Of a DNA stretch of 64,000 nucleotides, positions 22,347 through 33,196 are shown piece by piece. The DNA comes from Neurospora tetraspora (Eukaryota; Ascomycota; Sordariomycetes; Sordariales; Sordariaceae). How positions within the stretch are numbered: the stretch's first letter is position 1; every line of letters begins with the position of its first letter. Below the pieces are notes generated by a model. The model ran no database searches and was not told the DNA's origin. It worked only from the letters and a program-made list of their open reading frames with translations. The position numbers and the translations under genes are program-made. The stretch lies in the NCBI RefSeq assembly GCF_033439725.1, contig NW_026944383.1, forward strand, positions 2,976,001 through 3,040,000. Direction: 5' to 3'.

Positions 22347-25300
22347 ACAAACCAAACTTTTTGGGCATTGGGAATTTGGATTTGGGGGGTTTGGGTGGCT
22401 CGGGTGGATGGTGGAGCAGGGGTTGATGGGGGCTGAATGGTTGCGCAATGTTCACTAAGTACGAGAAATGGACGTTGCACCGTCTCGTCTCAATCAGATG
22501 TCTGAAATTGGATGGATGGACGGATGGATGGATGGGGACTTGTACGGATGATGGACTGGATGCTGTATGGCTTTTGAGTATCAGTATTGGTATGGACGAT
22601 AGATACCCTTGGCTAGGCTAGAGTATATGGTTTACTGGCTACTGATCGTCCTCGCTTGGTTGATCGTGTCTTTGCTGTCTGTCTCTGGAAATGCGCAATG
22701 GCGCCGAGGGCTTTCGCTTTGTGATTGTCAAATGTGATGTTTTTTGGTGGACGATGGTTGGTTTCTTTGGTGTTATCTTCTGAAGAGTGAGGCGTTCTTT
22801 GCGCTCTCTACCTACCTTGTGGACTTGTTCGGACTAGGGATCTCTCAGGTGTGTCATGGGGGTCATTCTTCCTTTTTGGTTCGCTGCTGGCTTTCGGCTT
22901 AGCACCTACTATCATGAGGTGTATTCTTTTTACACATGGTGTTTGTTAATTTATGGTTATCTTGTTATTTCTCTTGTGTATAAGCTGGTGCAACTGTGCA
23001 GCAACTACTCCAGGGTGGACATGTGCAATATGCATACAACTAAGCAATCTCAGCTACGAGCTGTCAAGGCGATGATAATGCATGGTAGATGAGGATCTTG
23101 AAGCACTGCTCTATTGTTTGATGGCAAAAGCCTGTGGTCCAATTCCGCATCATTGTGCGGACAGCGGGTTTCCAGTGGGTGTAGATATTTCTTTACACGA
23201 TTGACCAAAACGAATTGTGAGCAACAGAAATGCGGGTGCAAAATACCCATGGATTCTCGAGCAATACCTGACTGGCAACATCTGTTCAAAGGGCTGGCAT
23301 CGATATGAGAGAGACGAAGGATAACATACAGGTCTTTTAGGATCGAACCTGATCTGATGTACGCAGGTAGCCAGGTAAATCCGCAAAGGAGATGAACCAC
23401 GATGTGTGGGATATAGCAGTGCCATGCAAAATCCGTCCTGACAACACTTGATATGACTGACTACCATGTTCTGACTCATCCGATTGGTTTATCTAGCTTG
23501 ATGGTTTATACGGCGATGCATGATCACGATAACTGATGAAAAGTCCTAAAAATGGGTTTCTAAACTTCATCAAGTAGCTTGAAAACACGGCATGGGCAAA
23601 TTGATGATCACGGAGTTTGCACGCAGTCGCTTCGACGCAGCTTCCACTTATGACAATCGACCCCGTACAGACATGCGCAGACCATGACAGACATCATGAC
23701 AAACCAGTTTTGGTTTTTGATACTCCCGTATATCCAATCATGCATGTCTTGTACAAGTTGCACGACGTAGTCGGCGATACATATTCCATGCCAAAATCTG
23801 CAGATGCACAAAACACTTCTCGATGGGTCGCCCACATAACCCCACGACATCGAAAAGTCTTTCTGAGGATAGAATGGATGTTTAAGAACTGTAATGGAGG
23901 TGGTGAGTGTTTACAAGTAGTTTGGCATTTGGAGTCGAGTCCAAGAGGGTGTAAATTTGATGGAGAAAAAAAAGGCAGGAACCAACGTATCACATGGTAG
24001 GCGGCTAGCAGATGCCAGACCATCAATTGAACCCCTATCAGCAACAAAATCAACAACCATGCAAAAGCTCAAAGTTTTTGCAAGAAACCTCTTTCATGTC
24101 CATCTGGCTCCTGGCAACCGACTTATTTTTGCATTTACCGCTCTGACTTGGGGTCGTTGATTTTGAGTGTCATGATAGCAGCGACAACGCCAAGATAGGA
24201 CTCCATCTCCACCACGTCATCGCACAAAACACTCAATAAAGACGACGTAAAGGGAGGATTATGGATGCAATGGATTGACATGAGAGTGAAATGTCATTTC
24301 CAAGTGGGCTTTGATGTTTCGTTCATAGCAAATGCGAAAAGCCAAACGGTGGAGTGGGAGTGTCAAGGGAGTGTCGGAAAAGGACCCCAAGTGTCGCAAA
24401 TTCACATCATCACTATTCGATGCAAATACCACCCCAACGCATTGTACTTGCCAAAAACATCGATTCTCCTACAAATTCTTGCTGTATGCGATGGGTAGTC
24501 GACCATCTTTCCTATTATCATCGAAAATTTCAGGGTGATGACGTGGGAGTGTCCGCGCAGTGGCAGGCAATAAAAGTCAACGCATTTCTAACTGTTATGA
24601 TGTATCATTACGATTGATGGCAGCCCCTTGTTTGCAAAATGAATCTTTGATGTACGAAGGAAGAAGAACCACTTCTTGTCATGAATCACACGCAAAGCTG
24701 TCGCAACCAAAGGCATTTTAATGTACTCCTGATTGCCCAAGGAAATACTGTTTGCGCGCGTAGCTACCTCTACACACAATGCCACCGATATACACTTGAC
24801 TAGAAAATCTGCACAAGATCCTATATGGGCTCGTTTTCCAGCCTGCGTGCTTCCTATGCGTCGTGATCCATAAAGATGATCTTGGTCCCAATGCTTTGCT
24901 CTACTTGCACTCTTTCATCCCCGTATAAAGATTGGTGAGCAGCTTCAAAGGCTGCGCTTTTTTGCGTTCAGCGACGATGCCCCTCACCATTTTGTCACTT
25001 TCAACATCCAAGATAGCCACTTACACTAGATATATCAACAGATACCCAACCATTTACACATGAAAAAATGCTCACTCGCCCACTGTCTTTCTCGAAACGA
25101 AGTTCTCAAGGCACACTTCAACAGTCCCGACATTCCCCATCACCCAACTTCGTAATTCTGAGCTTGGCCTCACCCAAATCTCACTTTGCAGTTCGTTATC
25201 TTTACCCTCGATAGCAGGAAATGTAGAATTGCATCACCCACCGATAAGGTATCCAAAGTACAGCACCTGCATATGACTACAAGCAGCGACCCGACGAGCC

Positions 25301-26352
25301 AAAAGTGAGGCGGAGCGACCATCAAGGTCCTCGCCGAAACGACACGGCTTGATAGGAGGATAAGTGACCACAGTCTGCCACCAAATAGATACGCACTGGC
25401 CAGAGCCTCGAGGTGAAGACGACCCCGCGATGAACTGGATCGTTGAAAGATTCAGTACACGGTTACGTCAAACAGATATTACGCTGGAGGGGCTGCCTAG
25501 TCGTGGCGGGTCTTGACGACAGCACAGCTATCTTGAAGCATACCTTCCTATGCAGAGAGCAAGATCACTGTTCAGAGAATGGTAGCAGAACACTGGGATC
25601 AGGACCAATATACGGAAGCACAGGTTGGAGCATGAGTGAAGCAAGAGTGGCTGTCTGGATTCTACGACATAGATAGCTAACCTGAACCTGTACCTCTGGT
25701 ATTCCACTTCACTCGATGAACTCGCTGGCCAGAAGCCTTGGTACACGGACAGGCAGCCACTTCGCTGAACAGTCAACCTGATCAAGCGGAAGTGAAGGTG
25801 AGGCCGAGGTGAAGGTCCTGCCAACCTGGATTTTTGCCCCGCGGTCTAGAAGTGCCAGCCCAAAAGTGAGGCGGGCCTCAAAGTTCGGACGGCGGGCCCA
25901 GGTGACGATTTTGGGAGTGTCAACACCTGCCAAGTACTTTCCGGGAGTCATTCACTCGACCGGTCTGCCGTTATCTTCAAGGTCGTCGGTCACTTGCCAT
26001 AGTAACTACGGAGCAACCATACCGGTTGACCAACCAGAGGACGCCCTGGGACCGATTTCATCCCAAGTCGGCCTCCCTCAAGCATATCGCCCAGGTTGGC
26101 GCACCTTCCAACTACGATTTGAGTGAATGCTGCGGCCGCAGAATACTGTGGAGGGGTACTTTTAAAACCTCTCTCTCTCCCTCCCTCTTCCTCCTCTTCC
26201 TCTTTTCTTCTCTCAAGCACCATCCGTTTTTTAAACGTCGATACAGCTCTCGCGATCGTTCAAGCAAGCCTTTGTAACAGCAGCATCAGCAGCAACAACA
26301 ACAACCGCAACAGCAACAACAATCGCACCCTCGCTTTGAGTGTGCCAGCAAG
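22347..26352. other. Four-kilobase gene desert
   Basis: No supported gene on either strand. A GGAT-type microsatellite lies at 22510-22536 and a CAG/CAA tract at 26278-26325. The last 250 bp are the pyrimidine-rich promoter/5' leader of the next gene (CTCTCTCCCTCC-like tract at 26168-26215). Base composition is mildly A/T-rich around 22.7-25.2 kb but not RIP-like. Confidence 0.5.
26278..26325 (+). repeat. CAG/CAA tract in the 5' leader
   Basis: Sixteen codon-like CAG/CAA-rich triplets, in the same frame as the ATG at 26353, directly after an in-frame TAA at 26275-26277 and without an ATG of their own. They would encode a poly-Gln stretch only if translation began at a non-AUG codon. Confidence 0.75.
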
Positions 26353-27566
26353 ATGCCAGATATGGACATCTTTAGCTGCCTCCTCACCGGGGCGTTGCTA
26401 TTCGCAGCGTTCCCCCTGAGTTGCGCTATCTATAGCGCTTTTCGTAAGTTTATGTTCTCCAGTATAGCAAGGACAGGCAAGCAGTGATACTAATGCTCTC
26501 TCACATAGTCGAGACATTGGCCTCGCCTCTGTCGCTTCTCCAGGCGTTTGCTTGGTTCCTTAACAAGTTCCTTGCATCCGTTGATCTCGTCTTTCTCCTC
26601 TCGGTTTTCTCTGGCCTGGTTCTTACGTTGAAGGGCTCCAAGTTGATTATTATTGGCTTGGAGCATCGCAACACTCGCAAGGCCTGTCGGAAAATCGGTC
26701 GCTACGCCGAAATGGTCTGGTCTGTCGCCTCCAAGGGAGTTTCTGCTTGGAAGGTGTTTTCGCAATGGGTTCTCCGGTCCTCTCAAGCCGTTCGTCTTCG
26801 CCAACGACGCACCGGAAAGGTATACATTGCCTTGAACGAGTTCTATTATCTCGTTCCTCGATATGTTCCTCCGCCCACCCCATCACCTCCCATCGCCATC
26901 GACAACCAGACTGTTGACCAGTCCGAGACGACCGTGGAACATCAAGATGTTCCTCAGTACCTGCTCTGCCAGCGCGAGGGCTGGCAAGGCCCTGAGAATC
27001 TTGATGTTGGTCATCTCGTGAACCGTAGCACCAGAGAAGACACAGCCCGCCCCATCGCCAGCTCTGTTATCCAGGAACAAGCTGTGCACCCCCAAGTCGC
27101 CGAGTCGACCAACGCCGCCTCTGCTTTCGACGTCGTCCACGCCGGTTCTGCCCCTCCTCGTCTGCCCATTTCAGATCGGGTCAAGCATCTGGAACTGCTG
27201 AAGGAGAAGACCGCGCGCGAAAGTGGACTGACTGTCGAGCAACTCGAGGAGATTCTGCTGGAAGGAAGATCCCCGAGGACCGTTGAAGAGGCCGCGCCAA
27301 ATACGACGGCGCCTGACCAGTCACAACTGCCCGAGACCGACAAGCCGCAGGAGCAGTCCTTGTGGAGCGGTCCGTACAAGGAAGGGAGACTCGATGCCGA
27401 CGCGAAGGTCAAGAACTCCGGCTGGTACTCAAAGCATCGGCCTTTCAAGCAGCGTTGGACCTTCATCTCCAAGCCCGAGCCGCTTGTTGTTCCGCCTTCG
27501 TCTTCGTTTCCTCCCCGCCCTGTGCCGACTCCCAAGCCTGTGCCGACAACTGCTCCTGCTTCTTAG
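26353..27566 (+). CDS. Membrane-anchored protein of unknown function, upstream part
   Basis: I do not recognise the family. Two exons, 26353-26443 and 26509-27566, joined across a 65-nt GTAAGT...TACTAA...ATAG intron, give 382 aa ending in TAG. The first 30 residues (FSCLLTGALLFAAFPLSCAI) form a signal-anchor-like hydrophobic stretch. A second stretch (VDLVFLLSVFSGLVLTLKG) lies near residues 55-75, so a hairpin membrane anchor is likely. The rest is hydrophilic, with KHLELLKEKTARESGLTVEQ near residues 240-260, then GWYSKHRPFKQRWTFISKPE, and a Pro-rich end. The same frame continues after the TAG for 8 codons, a second TAG, then 914 open codons (next entry). The whole may be a single 1,300-residue protein. 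Confidence 0.7.
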
Positions 27567-27593
27567 CCGGCGCCTGTAGCGAGTGCCTGCTAG

Positions 27594-30338
27594 AAGCGTG
27601 TGCAGAAGAAGCTGCCGCTGTCGAAGCCCGTTGTGGCAAAAACACACATTTCTGAACCGGTTGTCACCACGGAACCAACTGTCGCTCCGGAGCCGATCCT
27701 CGCGGTGAAGCTCACCCCCCCAGAGATTGTCATCACACCTCCCTCCCCGGTCTTGGTTCCCGAGATCCCGGCAGAGGCTCAGGTCGTGGTCGATAATGGC
27801 ATTTCCAGCATGCCCGACAAGCTCGCTCCCGAGCCTATCCTAACGGAGAAGCCTATTCGGGAGATTGTCACGGCCCCTTCTGTTCCGTCGTCCTCTGTGG
27901 TACCCCAACTGCAGCTGGGCGAGCGGGACACCGTGTCCGAGCAGGAGATCGAGGTTCTCAGACTTCGTTTTGAGGACTGGCGAATTTCCCCTTCTGTTGA
28001 TGCATCCGCATCTGTGGACGAACAGAAGACTGTTGGAAATGGCGTTCAGTCGCCTCTCCAGGTTCCCGTTCTTACAACCCTCGCATCACCCGCTGATGAC
28101 CCCCTTCCTTCTGTCGTTCATTCGGTGTCAGCTCGTCCTTCAGACGATGATGTGGAAATGGAAGAGGATTCGTCTGTCTTGTCTCTTGCAGGACCTGAGT
28201 TCAACGGAGTTGCCCTGTCTTCCGACGGGGATCTGTCCATGACGGACATTAACGAAGTTGCAACTACGGTTCACGCTGGTCTGTCCGATGATCAGCATAT
28301 GCAAGATGGCGATGACAGTCACCAAGTTTGGATGCACGAAGAGTCGCCCGTAGTCTCGTCGGACATGGAGTTGTTTCCCCCACAGCAATCTCCTGAGACT
28401 GTCGTTTTTGGCGGACAAGTTGTTCCTCTTGTCTCGTTCGGCTTTCAGCAGCCAAGCTGGCAATTTTCCTCGGTGTTTAATGGTCAGCCAACCAATTTCA
28501 ACTTCGACTTTACCTCTACGATGCCCTCCCTGGTCCAGCCTCAGAATGTTGAGCACGACATGACTGATGCTCCCCAGCCCGACATGGTCTTGACGCCTTT
28601 TGAACGTCCCATGGTCGAAATGACATCGCCTGTCGATTCCTTCCAGGCTGATACCACTATGGAGGGTCACTTCGATTATCCGGCTCCCCTTGCGTTTTCC
28701 CCCGGCCAACAGCAGCAACCCTGGAACTTTGTTCAGCAGCCGACCCCAGCCACTTCCGATCGCGTCCCGGTTTCCGACACGATTGACTTCGACATGGAGG
28801 AGTCGGTGTATCCAGATCTCGACACGCTCAAAAATGTGGTTTCGCCAATGGCTCCCCAGCCTAGTCCGGTTTCCGTCACCACAGAGTCCGACATGGGGTT
28901 GGGTACTCTAGCTCACCAGGCTGTTGACAACGTGGTTCATGTTTCTCCTGTGGCCCCCGAGCAGAAGCCGGTGGTTTCCGACATTACCGAGTTCAGCAAC
29001 GACTTGGTCGATCCACGACTCTTTGGGCCCATCGACATGCCGACTCAAGGTATCGCGCCGGCGGTTGAGCAGCCAACTGAACAGGTTGTCCCTCAACAGC
29101 AACTTGAACAGGCGGTTTCTCAGCCAGGCCCGGCTACCGACGAGTTCCCAGGCGTTGAGGCTTGCAATCTTGAGGAGTTTGCCAAGCTCCAGGCGCTCCT
29201 CGAACAAGATGCGGAAGAGGCCACGCAGCAGTCAGAGTATCCCGATCTTCCCGAGCCGGCCGAAGTCAATCAGACGCCGGAGGTGGTATCGCCATCGTTC
29301 GCTCCTGACGTTGACGATGGAGCAAGCAACGGCTCTCTCGTTTTATCACCACCGGGCACGCCTACTTCTGTTAGGTCCGATAGGTCGTGGGACCATTCGC
29401 TGTTTGGGAGCCCTCCTCCGGTCTTCTCGGCCCCAACTCCCCCCAACCGTTCGCCTACTCCTCCTCGCCCTGCTGGGCTGGACTTCACCAATGCGACGTT
29501 CCAGCCAATCCTCCCTGTCGGTGCGCCGGTCTTCACCTCGGCCCCAACATTCCAGCCAATCCTTCCCCGCAGTGCGCCGGTCTTCACCTCGGCCCCGACA
29601 TTCCAGCCAGTCCTTCCCCGTGGTGCGCCGGTCTTCAACCCGAGGCCGTCCTCCCCTGACATTGGAGAAGACTTTGTTGTGCACGTCCCTGACACCCCGG
29701 ACGACCCGGAGTTCCGAAGGAATGAAGCGGAATGGACCGAGAGAGAGATGGCGAGGATGGACCAGGCCTTCCTGGATGGTCAGAGGCTCACCCAGGCGGA
29801 CGTTGCCTCGGCGAATCTGCAGGTAGACGTACTTCGGCCAGTCGAGCATGTGTACATCTACGGCGCGGATGAGGAAGACGAGGACTCCGACGGCTCGATC
29901 GAGAGCTCTGACCGTGAGGTCGTGGTTCCGGTCAGCCAGCGCAGGTTTGCCGTGCCCAGGTCGCGGGCGAGTAGAGCGACGGCGCCGGCAACGGCCACTC
30001 CTTCGGTTCCCCCGGCAGCGCCCTTGAACGTGGCCTCGGTCGCGGACGAGGGTCCTGTCGGTGAGATTACTCCTCCGGTTGTCAGCGACTTGCCTGGCGA
30101 GGAGCAAGATGCCGAGAGGCCACTCACTGAGCTTGAACTGGAGCTGTTGGGCATGGCCAGCGAGGACGAGGACGACGCTCCCCAGCAGATTGCCGATGGC
30201 TCGGAGGACCGAGATCCGAGGCGGCAGGAGCAGGTGGAGTACACTCCGAGGGCTGATGTCGAGGTCACTCGGACCAGAAAGCTCGCAGCACCAAGAAGGT
30301 GTCGCAACCTTCTTTCACAAAACAACACCGACAATTAA
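27594..30338 (+). CDS. Large acidic Pro-rich frame continuing the upstream gene
   Basis: 914 open codons to TAA, in the same frame as the preceding gene but separated by TAGs at 27564-27566 and 27591-27593. No true ATG stands at its beginning; the first in-frame ATG lies about 70 codons in. Codon use (C/G-ending) matches the upstream part, so it is real coding sequence. It is rich in Pro, Val, Glu, Asp and Gln with no recognised domain. It carries three tandem 17-residue repeats around 29500-29640 (ATFQPILPVGAPVFTS type) and an acidic cluster with DEEDEDSDGSIESSD near 29868. It looks like an extended, disordered, cytosolic or nuclear tail. If the TAGs are nonsense mutations the gene is broken; if they are read through it is one protein. 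Confidence 0.65.
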   Translation, partial: KRVQKKLPLSKPVVAKTHISEPVVTTEPTVAPEPILAVKLTPPEIVITPPSPVLVPEIPAEAQVVVDNGISSMPDKLAPEPILTEKPIREIVTAPSVPSSSVVPQLQLGERDTVSEQEIEVLRLRFEDWRISPSVDASASVDEQKTVGNGVQSPLQVPVLTTLASPADDPLPSVVHSVSARPSDDDVEMEEDSSVLSLAGPEFNGVALSSDGDLSMTDINEVATTVHAGLSDDQHMQDGDDSHQVWMHEESPVVSSDMELFPPQQSPETVVFGGQVVPLVSFGFQQPSWQFSSVFNGQPTNFNFDFTSTMPSLVQPQNVEHDMTDAPQPDMVLTPFERPMVEMTSPVDSFQADTTMEGHFDYPAPLAFSPGQQQQPWNFVQQPTPATSDRVPVSDTIDFDMEESVYPDLDTLKNVVSPMAPQPSPVSVTTESDMGLGTLAHQAVDNVVHVSPVAPEQKPVVSDITEFSNDLVDPRLFGPIDMPTQGIAPAVEQPTEQVVPQQQLEQAVSQPGPATDEFPGVEACNLEEFAKLQALLEQDAEEATQQSEYPDLPEPAEVNQTPEVVSPSFAPDVDDGASNGSLVLSPPGTPTSVRSDRSWDHSLFGSPPPVFSAPTPPNRSPTPPRPAGLDFTNATFQPILPVGAPVFTSAPTFQPILPRSAPVFTSAPTFQPVLPRGAPVFNPRPSSPDIGEDFVVHVPDTPDDPEFRRNEAEWTEREMARMDQAFLDGQRLTQADVASANLQVDVLRPVEHVYIYGADEEDEDSDGSIESSDREVVVPVSQRRFAVPRSRASRATAPATATPSVPPAAPLNVASVADEGPVGEITPPVVSDLPGEEQDAERPLTELELELLGMASEDEDDAPQQIADGSEDRDPRRQEQVEYTPRADVEVTRTRKLAAPRRCRNLLSQNNTDN

Positions 30339-32455
30339 GACAAGGATCACAAGGCGACACATAAGCATATGGCATAAACGGCACGGGTGGTCCCGGGGCG
30401 GGCGCCACTCAAGATCGTACATAAGTCCAGCTTGTCGTTGTTCTCTCGAGCATGAGGCGGGTATGGGTAGGAGCCAGAGAACCTGGGTCGTTTTGCGGGG
30501 CGCGAAGCAAGACACCCAGCTTGTTAGAATTCCTTGATCTTTGTTCGGTTGTTGTCAGTCTTGTTCGTTCGGTTTGAGAGTGTGTTGTCTATCGGGATCT
30601 TTTTTTCGCCTTTCCATCAGAACTGTCACCTTTTTCTTCCCTTTTCCGACAATCTTCTACATCGATGACACACACTTCTCTTACCAGCGGGCTCGACTTT
30701 AAATAAGAGGTTCTAGGCATGGGTGGGTGGGTTGGCCAGAACCAGGGAGTTTGGTTGTGTGTGAAATGATAATGTGACAGGCCGGTCATTCCTGTCCTCT
30801 CATGATCACCGATCATACTACCCATTTCTCACTCTTGTATGTTCGTCATCAGCGGTCACACTGAGTACAGTCGACTACAGAGTTCTCTCGCACAGTCGCC
30901 ACCGACAGCCGCAGTCGGGTACAGGTGCTGTGAATCTTTCTATATCAGGTTTCTGGTAAGGGTGGGTGGGTTGGCCAGAAACAGGGAGTCAGTTTTGCTG
31001 TCTCTCGATATGTTGCAACCAAGGAGTTACACTTGGAAATAAGACGACCTGATATCAGCTCCGGTGCCTATAATCGGAAGCATTCTCTCATCGATCTCCC
31101 GGCGCCTATAGTCGGAGACATTACGTGTTTGCGGATCGACAACATGTTGGCAAGCTAGTCACACTTGCCTTCTGTCCTACCAGCAACACGACCCTCAACA
31201 TTGTCGCTACCGAGTCAGTCACGCTCACATTCGCAAGGCGAAACGACAACGTTCTGTCAGATTATCTGTTCTTTTACTGTACGAGTCATTCTCTCGACGT
31301 TTTCAGATCATTCTTTATCAGCATCAGACCTAGGCACGTCTGCTTGCGATTCATTGTCACGATTACTGTCAGCATCATCTTCTTACCAGACTTATCCACA
31401 TCTTCCGGATTCATTGCAGCATTATCTTACTTTTCGAAAGGCGAAACAGCAGCAATGATATGAGACTGACAGCATTCTTACATGACAACAAACCAACTTC
31501 TTTCTTGGCTTCATTCAACCAGAAAAACACCAGACTTCACAAAAAAACTTGAAAAGGGAAAACAATCACCAAAAAATGTACGAGTACGAGTACGACCATC
31601 ACCTGACTACAACTGTACAAGTACATCTTTCGGATATCGTCCACTTATGACCACGTCAGTTTGCTGACTTCTTTCTTTCTCACCAAGGCATACCGACGAG
31701 CGATCCTGTCGAAGACCAGCATCTTATCACTCATTTCGGTCTCGACTAGATCACAGCGACCATCAATGTGCAATCACTCAAGCACGTTAACAACATATGA
31801 CCAGTGCCGCCAATCTTCTTCTTCACACAGGCACGACACAAAAAAACAGCATTTCATTCGAGCATCTTCTCTCTCACTCGGATGTTCAACCATTGTGACC
31901 AGTTCAGCAGCGCTACATCTCTCTCTCACAGCAGCTGACGAACTCAAAAAACAACTTGTGACCAGTTCAGCACCGCTTCTTCATTTTCTTCACTCAAAAA
32001 GGAAGCAGCTGACAACCAACATCATGTCAAGACTCGGAACAATCATCACCTTGTCGAGACATCAACAAGAACGTCCTCAATCAAATCATGGATGTTCAGC
32101 AACTTGTGACACCGTTCGGCTCTGCAACAACCAAATCTTCAAACTTCAAACTTCAAATCTTCAAAAAAAAAAAAAAAAAAAGCAGTGACAGCAGAACCGA
32201 ACGAAAAACCAAAACAACATGTCGAGACTCGCATCAAAAATCATCAGCTTGTCGAGACATCAACAACGACGTCCTCAAACTTCAGACTCGGGATATCAGC
32301 AACTTGTGACATGTTCAGGACTGCAGACAACCAAACCAACTTTCAAAGTTCCATTCAAACCAAAGGAGCAAGCAGTCAGAACAAAAACCCCCGAATCAAC
32401 CATGTCTCGACTCGCAACTTGAAAAACCGTGAACAATCTTCAAACTCAATTCACA
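30339..32455. other. Repeat-rich, gene-poor DNA
   Basis: No supported gene. A 26-bp motif GGGTGGGTGGGTTGGCCAGA plus CAGGGAG occurs at about 30721 and again at about 30960. A short unit GCCTATA-TCGGA repeats at about 31064 and 31101. From 31.8 kb on, Ser/Gln/Asn-codon-like CAA-rich DNA contains repeated modules (see 32024-32320). A poly-A run of 19 lies at 32163-32181. Confidence 0.5.
32024..32320 (+). repeat. Two direct repeats, each starting ATGTC-AGACTCG
   Basis: Two modules of about 95 bp, at about 32024-32118 and 32219-32316. Both contain TTGTCGAGACATCAACAA, then ACGTCCTCAA, then TCAGCAACTTGTGACA. Each begins with an ATG followed by codons for MSRL. A further ATGTCGAGACATGAC at 32456 begins the small frame described next. 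Confidence 0.65.
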
Positions 32456-32735
32456 ATGTCGAGACATGACGATTCACCTCTTTGCATGCCTGGTCAAAAA
32501 ACCAAAACACACAATGTCGGACCAGCAGCAAGCAAAGCAAATTTTGTGGCATGGATTAATGCCTGCGATTCGACAGCTACGGGTAAGTTTCATTATCTTT
32601 TCCTGGACTCAATGATCAGACATGCTAACGGTGATAACAGGACTCGATGAAACAACCAAATTGAACCACTTACTCAAATTCAAATCACTCATATCACTCA
32701 TTCACGTCGAGCAATCCCCAAGCACCTGCAGTTGA
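32456..32735 (+). CDS. Small two-exon frame, copy 1 of a tandem pair (tentative)
   Basis: Exons 32456-32582 and 32641-32735 join to 73 aa (MSRHDDSPLCMPGQ ... SPSTCS) across a 58-nt intron with a GTAAGT donor, GCTAAC branch and ACAG acceptor. I do not recognise the product. Support is internal: the second half (ATG|LDETTKLNHLLK with the splice in the same codon) has a paralogue 450 bp downstream with the same intron position and phase. Copy 1 stops early relative to copy 2, after a short insertion near 32722. It may be a decayed copy. Confidence 0.35.
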
Positions 32736-32910
32736 GATCGGTACCCCGAAAAGGGGCTCCCCAAAGAAAGGGAAAAAAATACCAGATGGTCCAAAGCGAA
32801 CTCAACGATAGATTGCAGTAAGTCCTTCCTCCTCTCTGCATCTTCGATATGGCAATGACAGTGACTGACATTCGTGTTTGCAGAACCAGAAACCAAAAAC
32901 CAAAACATAC

Positions 32911-33196
32911 ATGTTGAGTTGGACCATCAACACCTGCGATTCGATAGCACCGGGTAAGCTTTCTCTCTCTCTCTCTCTCTCTCTCCCATCTTCCTCTCGT
33001 GCAACTCAAAGATCAGACAAGCTAACCATCCATGATAACAGGACTCGATGAAACAAAACCAAACCAGATTGAACCAAACCACTTACTCAAATCACTCAAA
33101 TCACTCAAATCACTCATTCACATCGAGCAATACCCAGCTGTCGAGATCGATACCCCAAAAGGGGCTCCCCAAAGCAGGGAAAAGATGGTCCAATAA
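32911..33196 (+). CDS. Small two-exon frame, copy 2 of a tandem pair (tentative)
   Basis: Exons 32911-32953 and 33042-33196 join to 65 aa (MLSWTINTCDSIAPGLDET ... REKMVQ) with TAA. The 88-nt intron starts GTAAGC, contains a CT microsatellite and GCTAAC, and ends ACAG. The intron sits in the same Gly codon as in copy 1. The exon-2 region contains a triplicated LKS unit (LLKSLKSLKSLIHIEQYP) not present three times in copy 1. A further consensus intron (32818-32883) lies between the copies, so both may belong to one longer transcript. Function unknown. Confidence 0.35.

Noticed and set aside
23319-23400. Possible tRNA on the minus strand (GGTTCGATCC-like box B)
   Set aside because: The bases flanking the T-loop motif do not pair into a stem and no matching acceptor or anticodon arm can be drawn.
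28140-28718. 192-codon minus-strand frame inside the large Pro-rich frame
   Set aside because: Shadow frame. The plus-strand frame is far longer and has the codon bias of the neighbouring genes.
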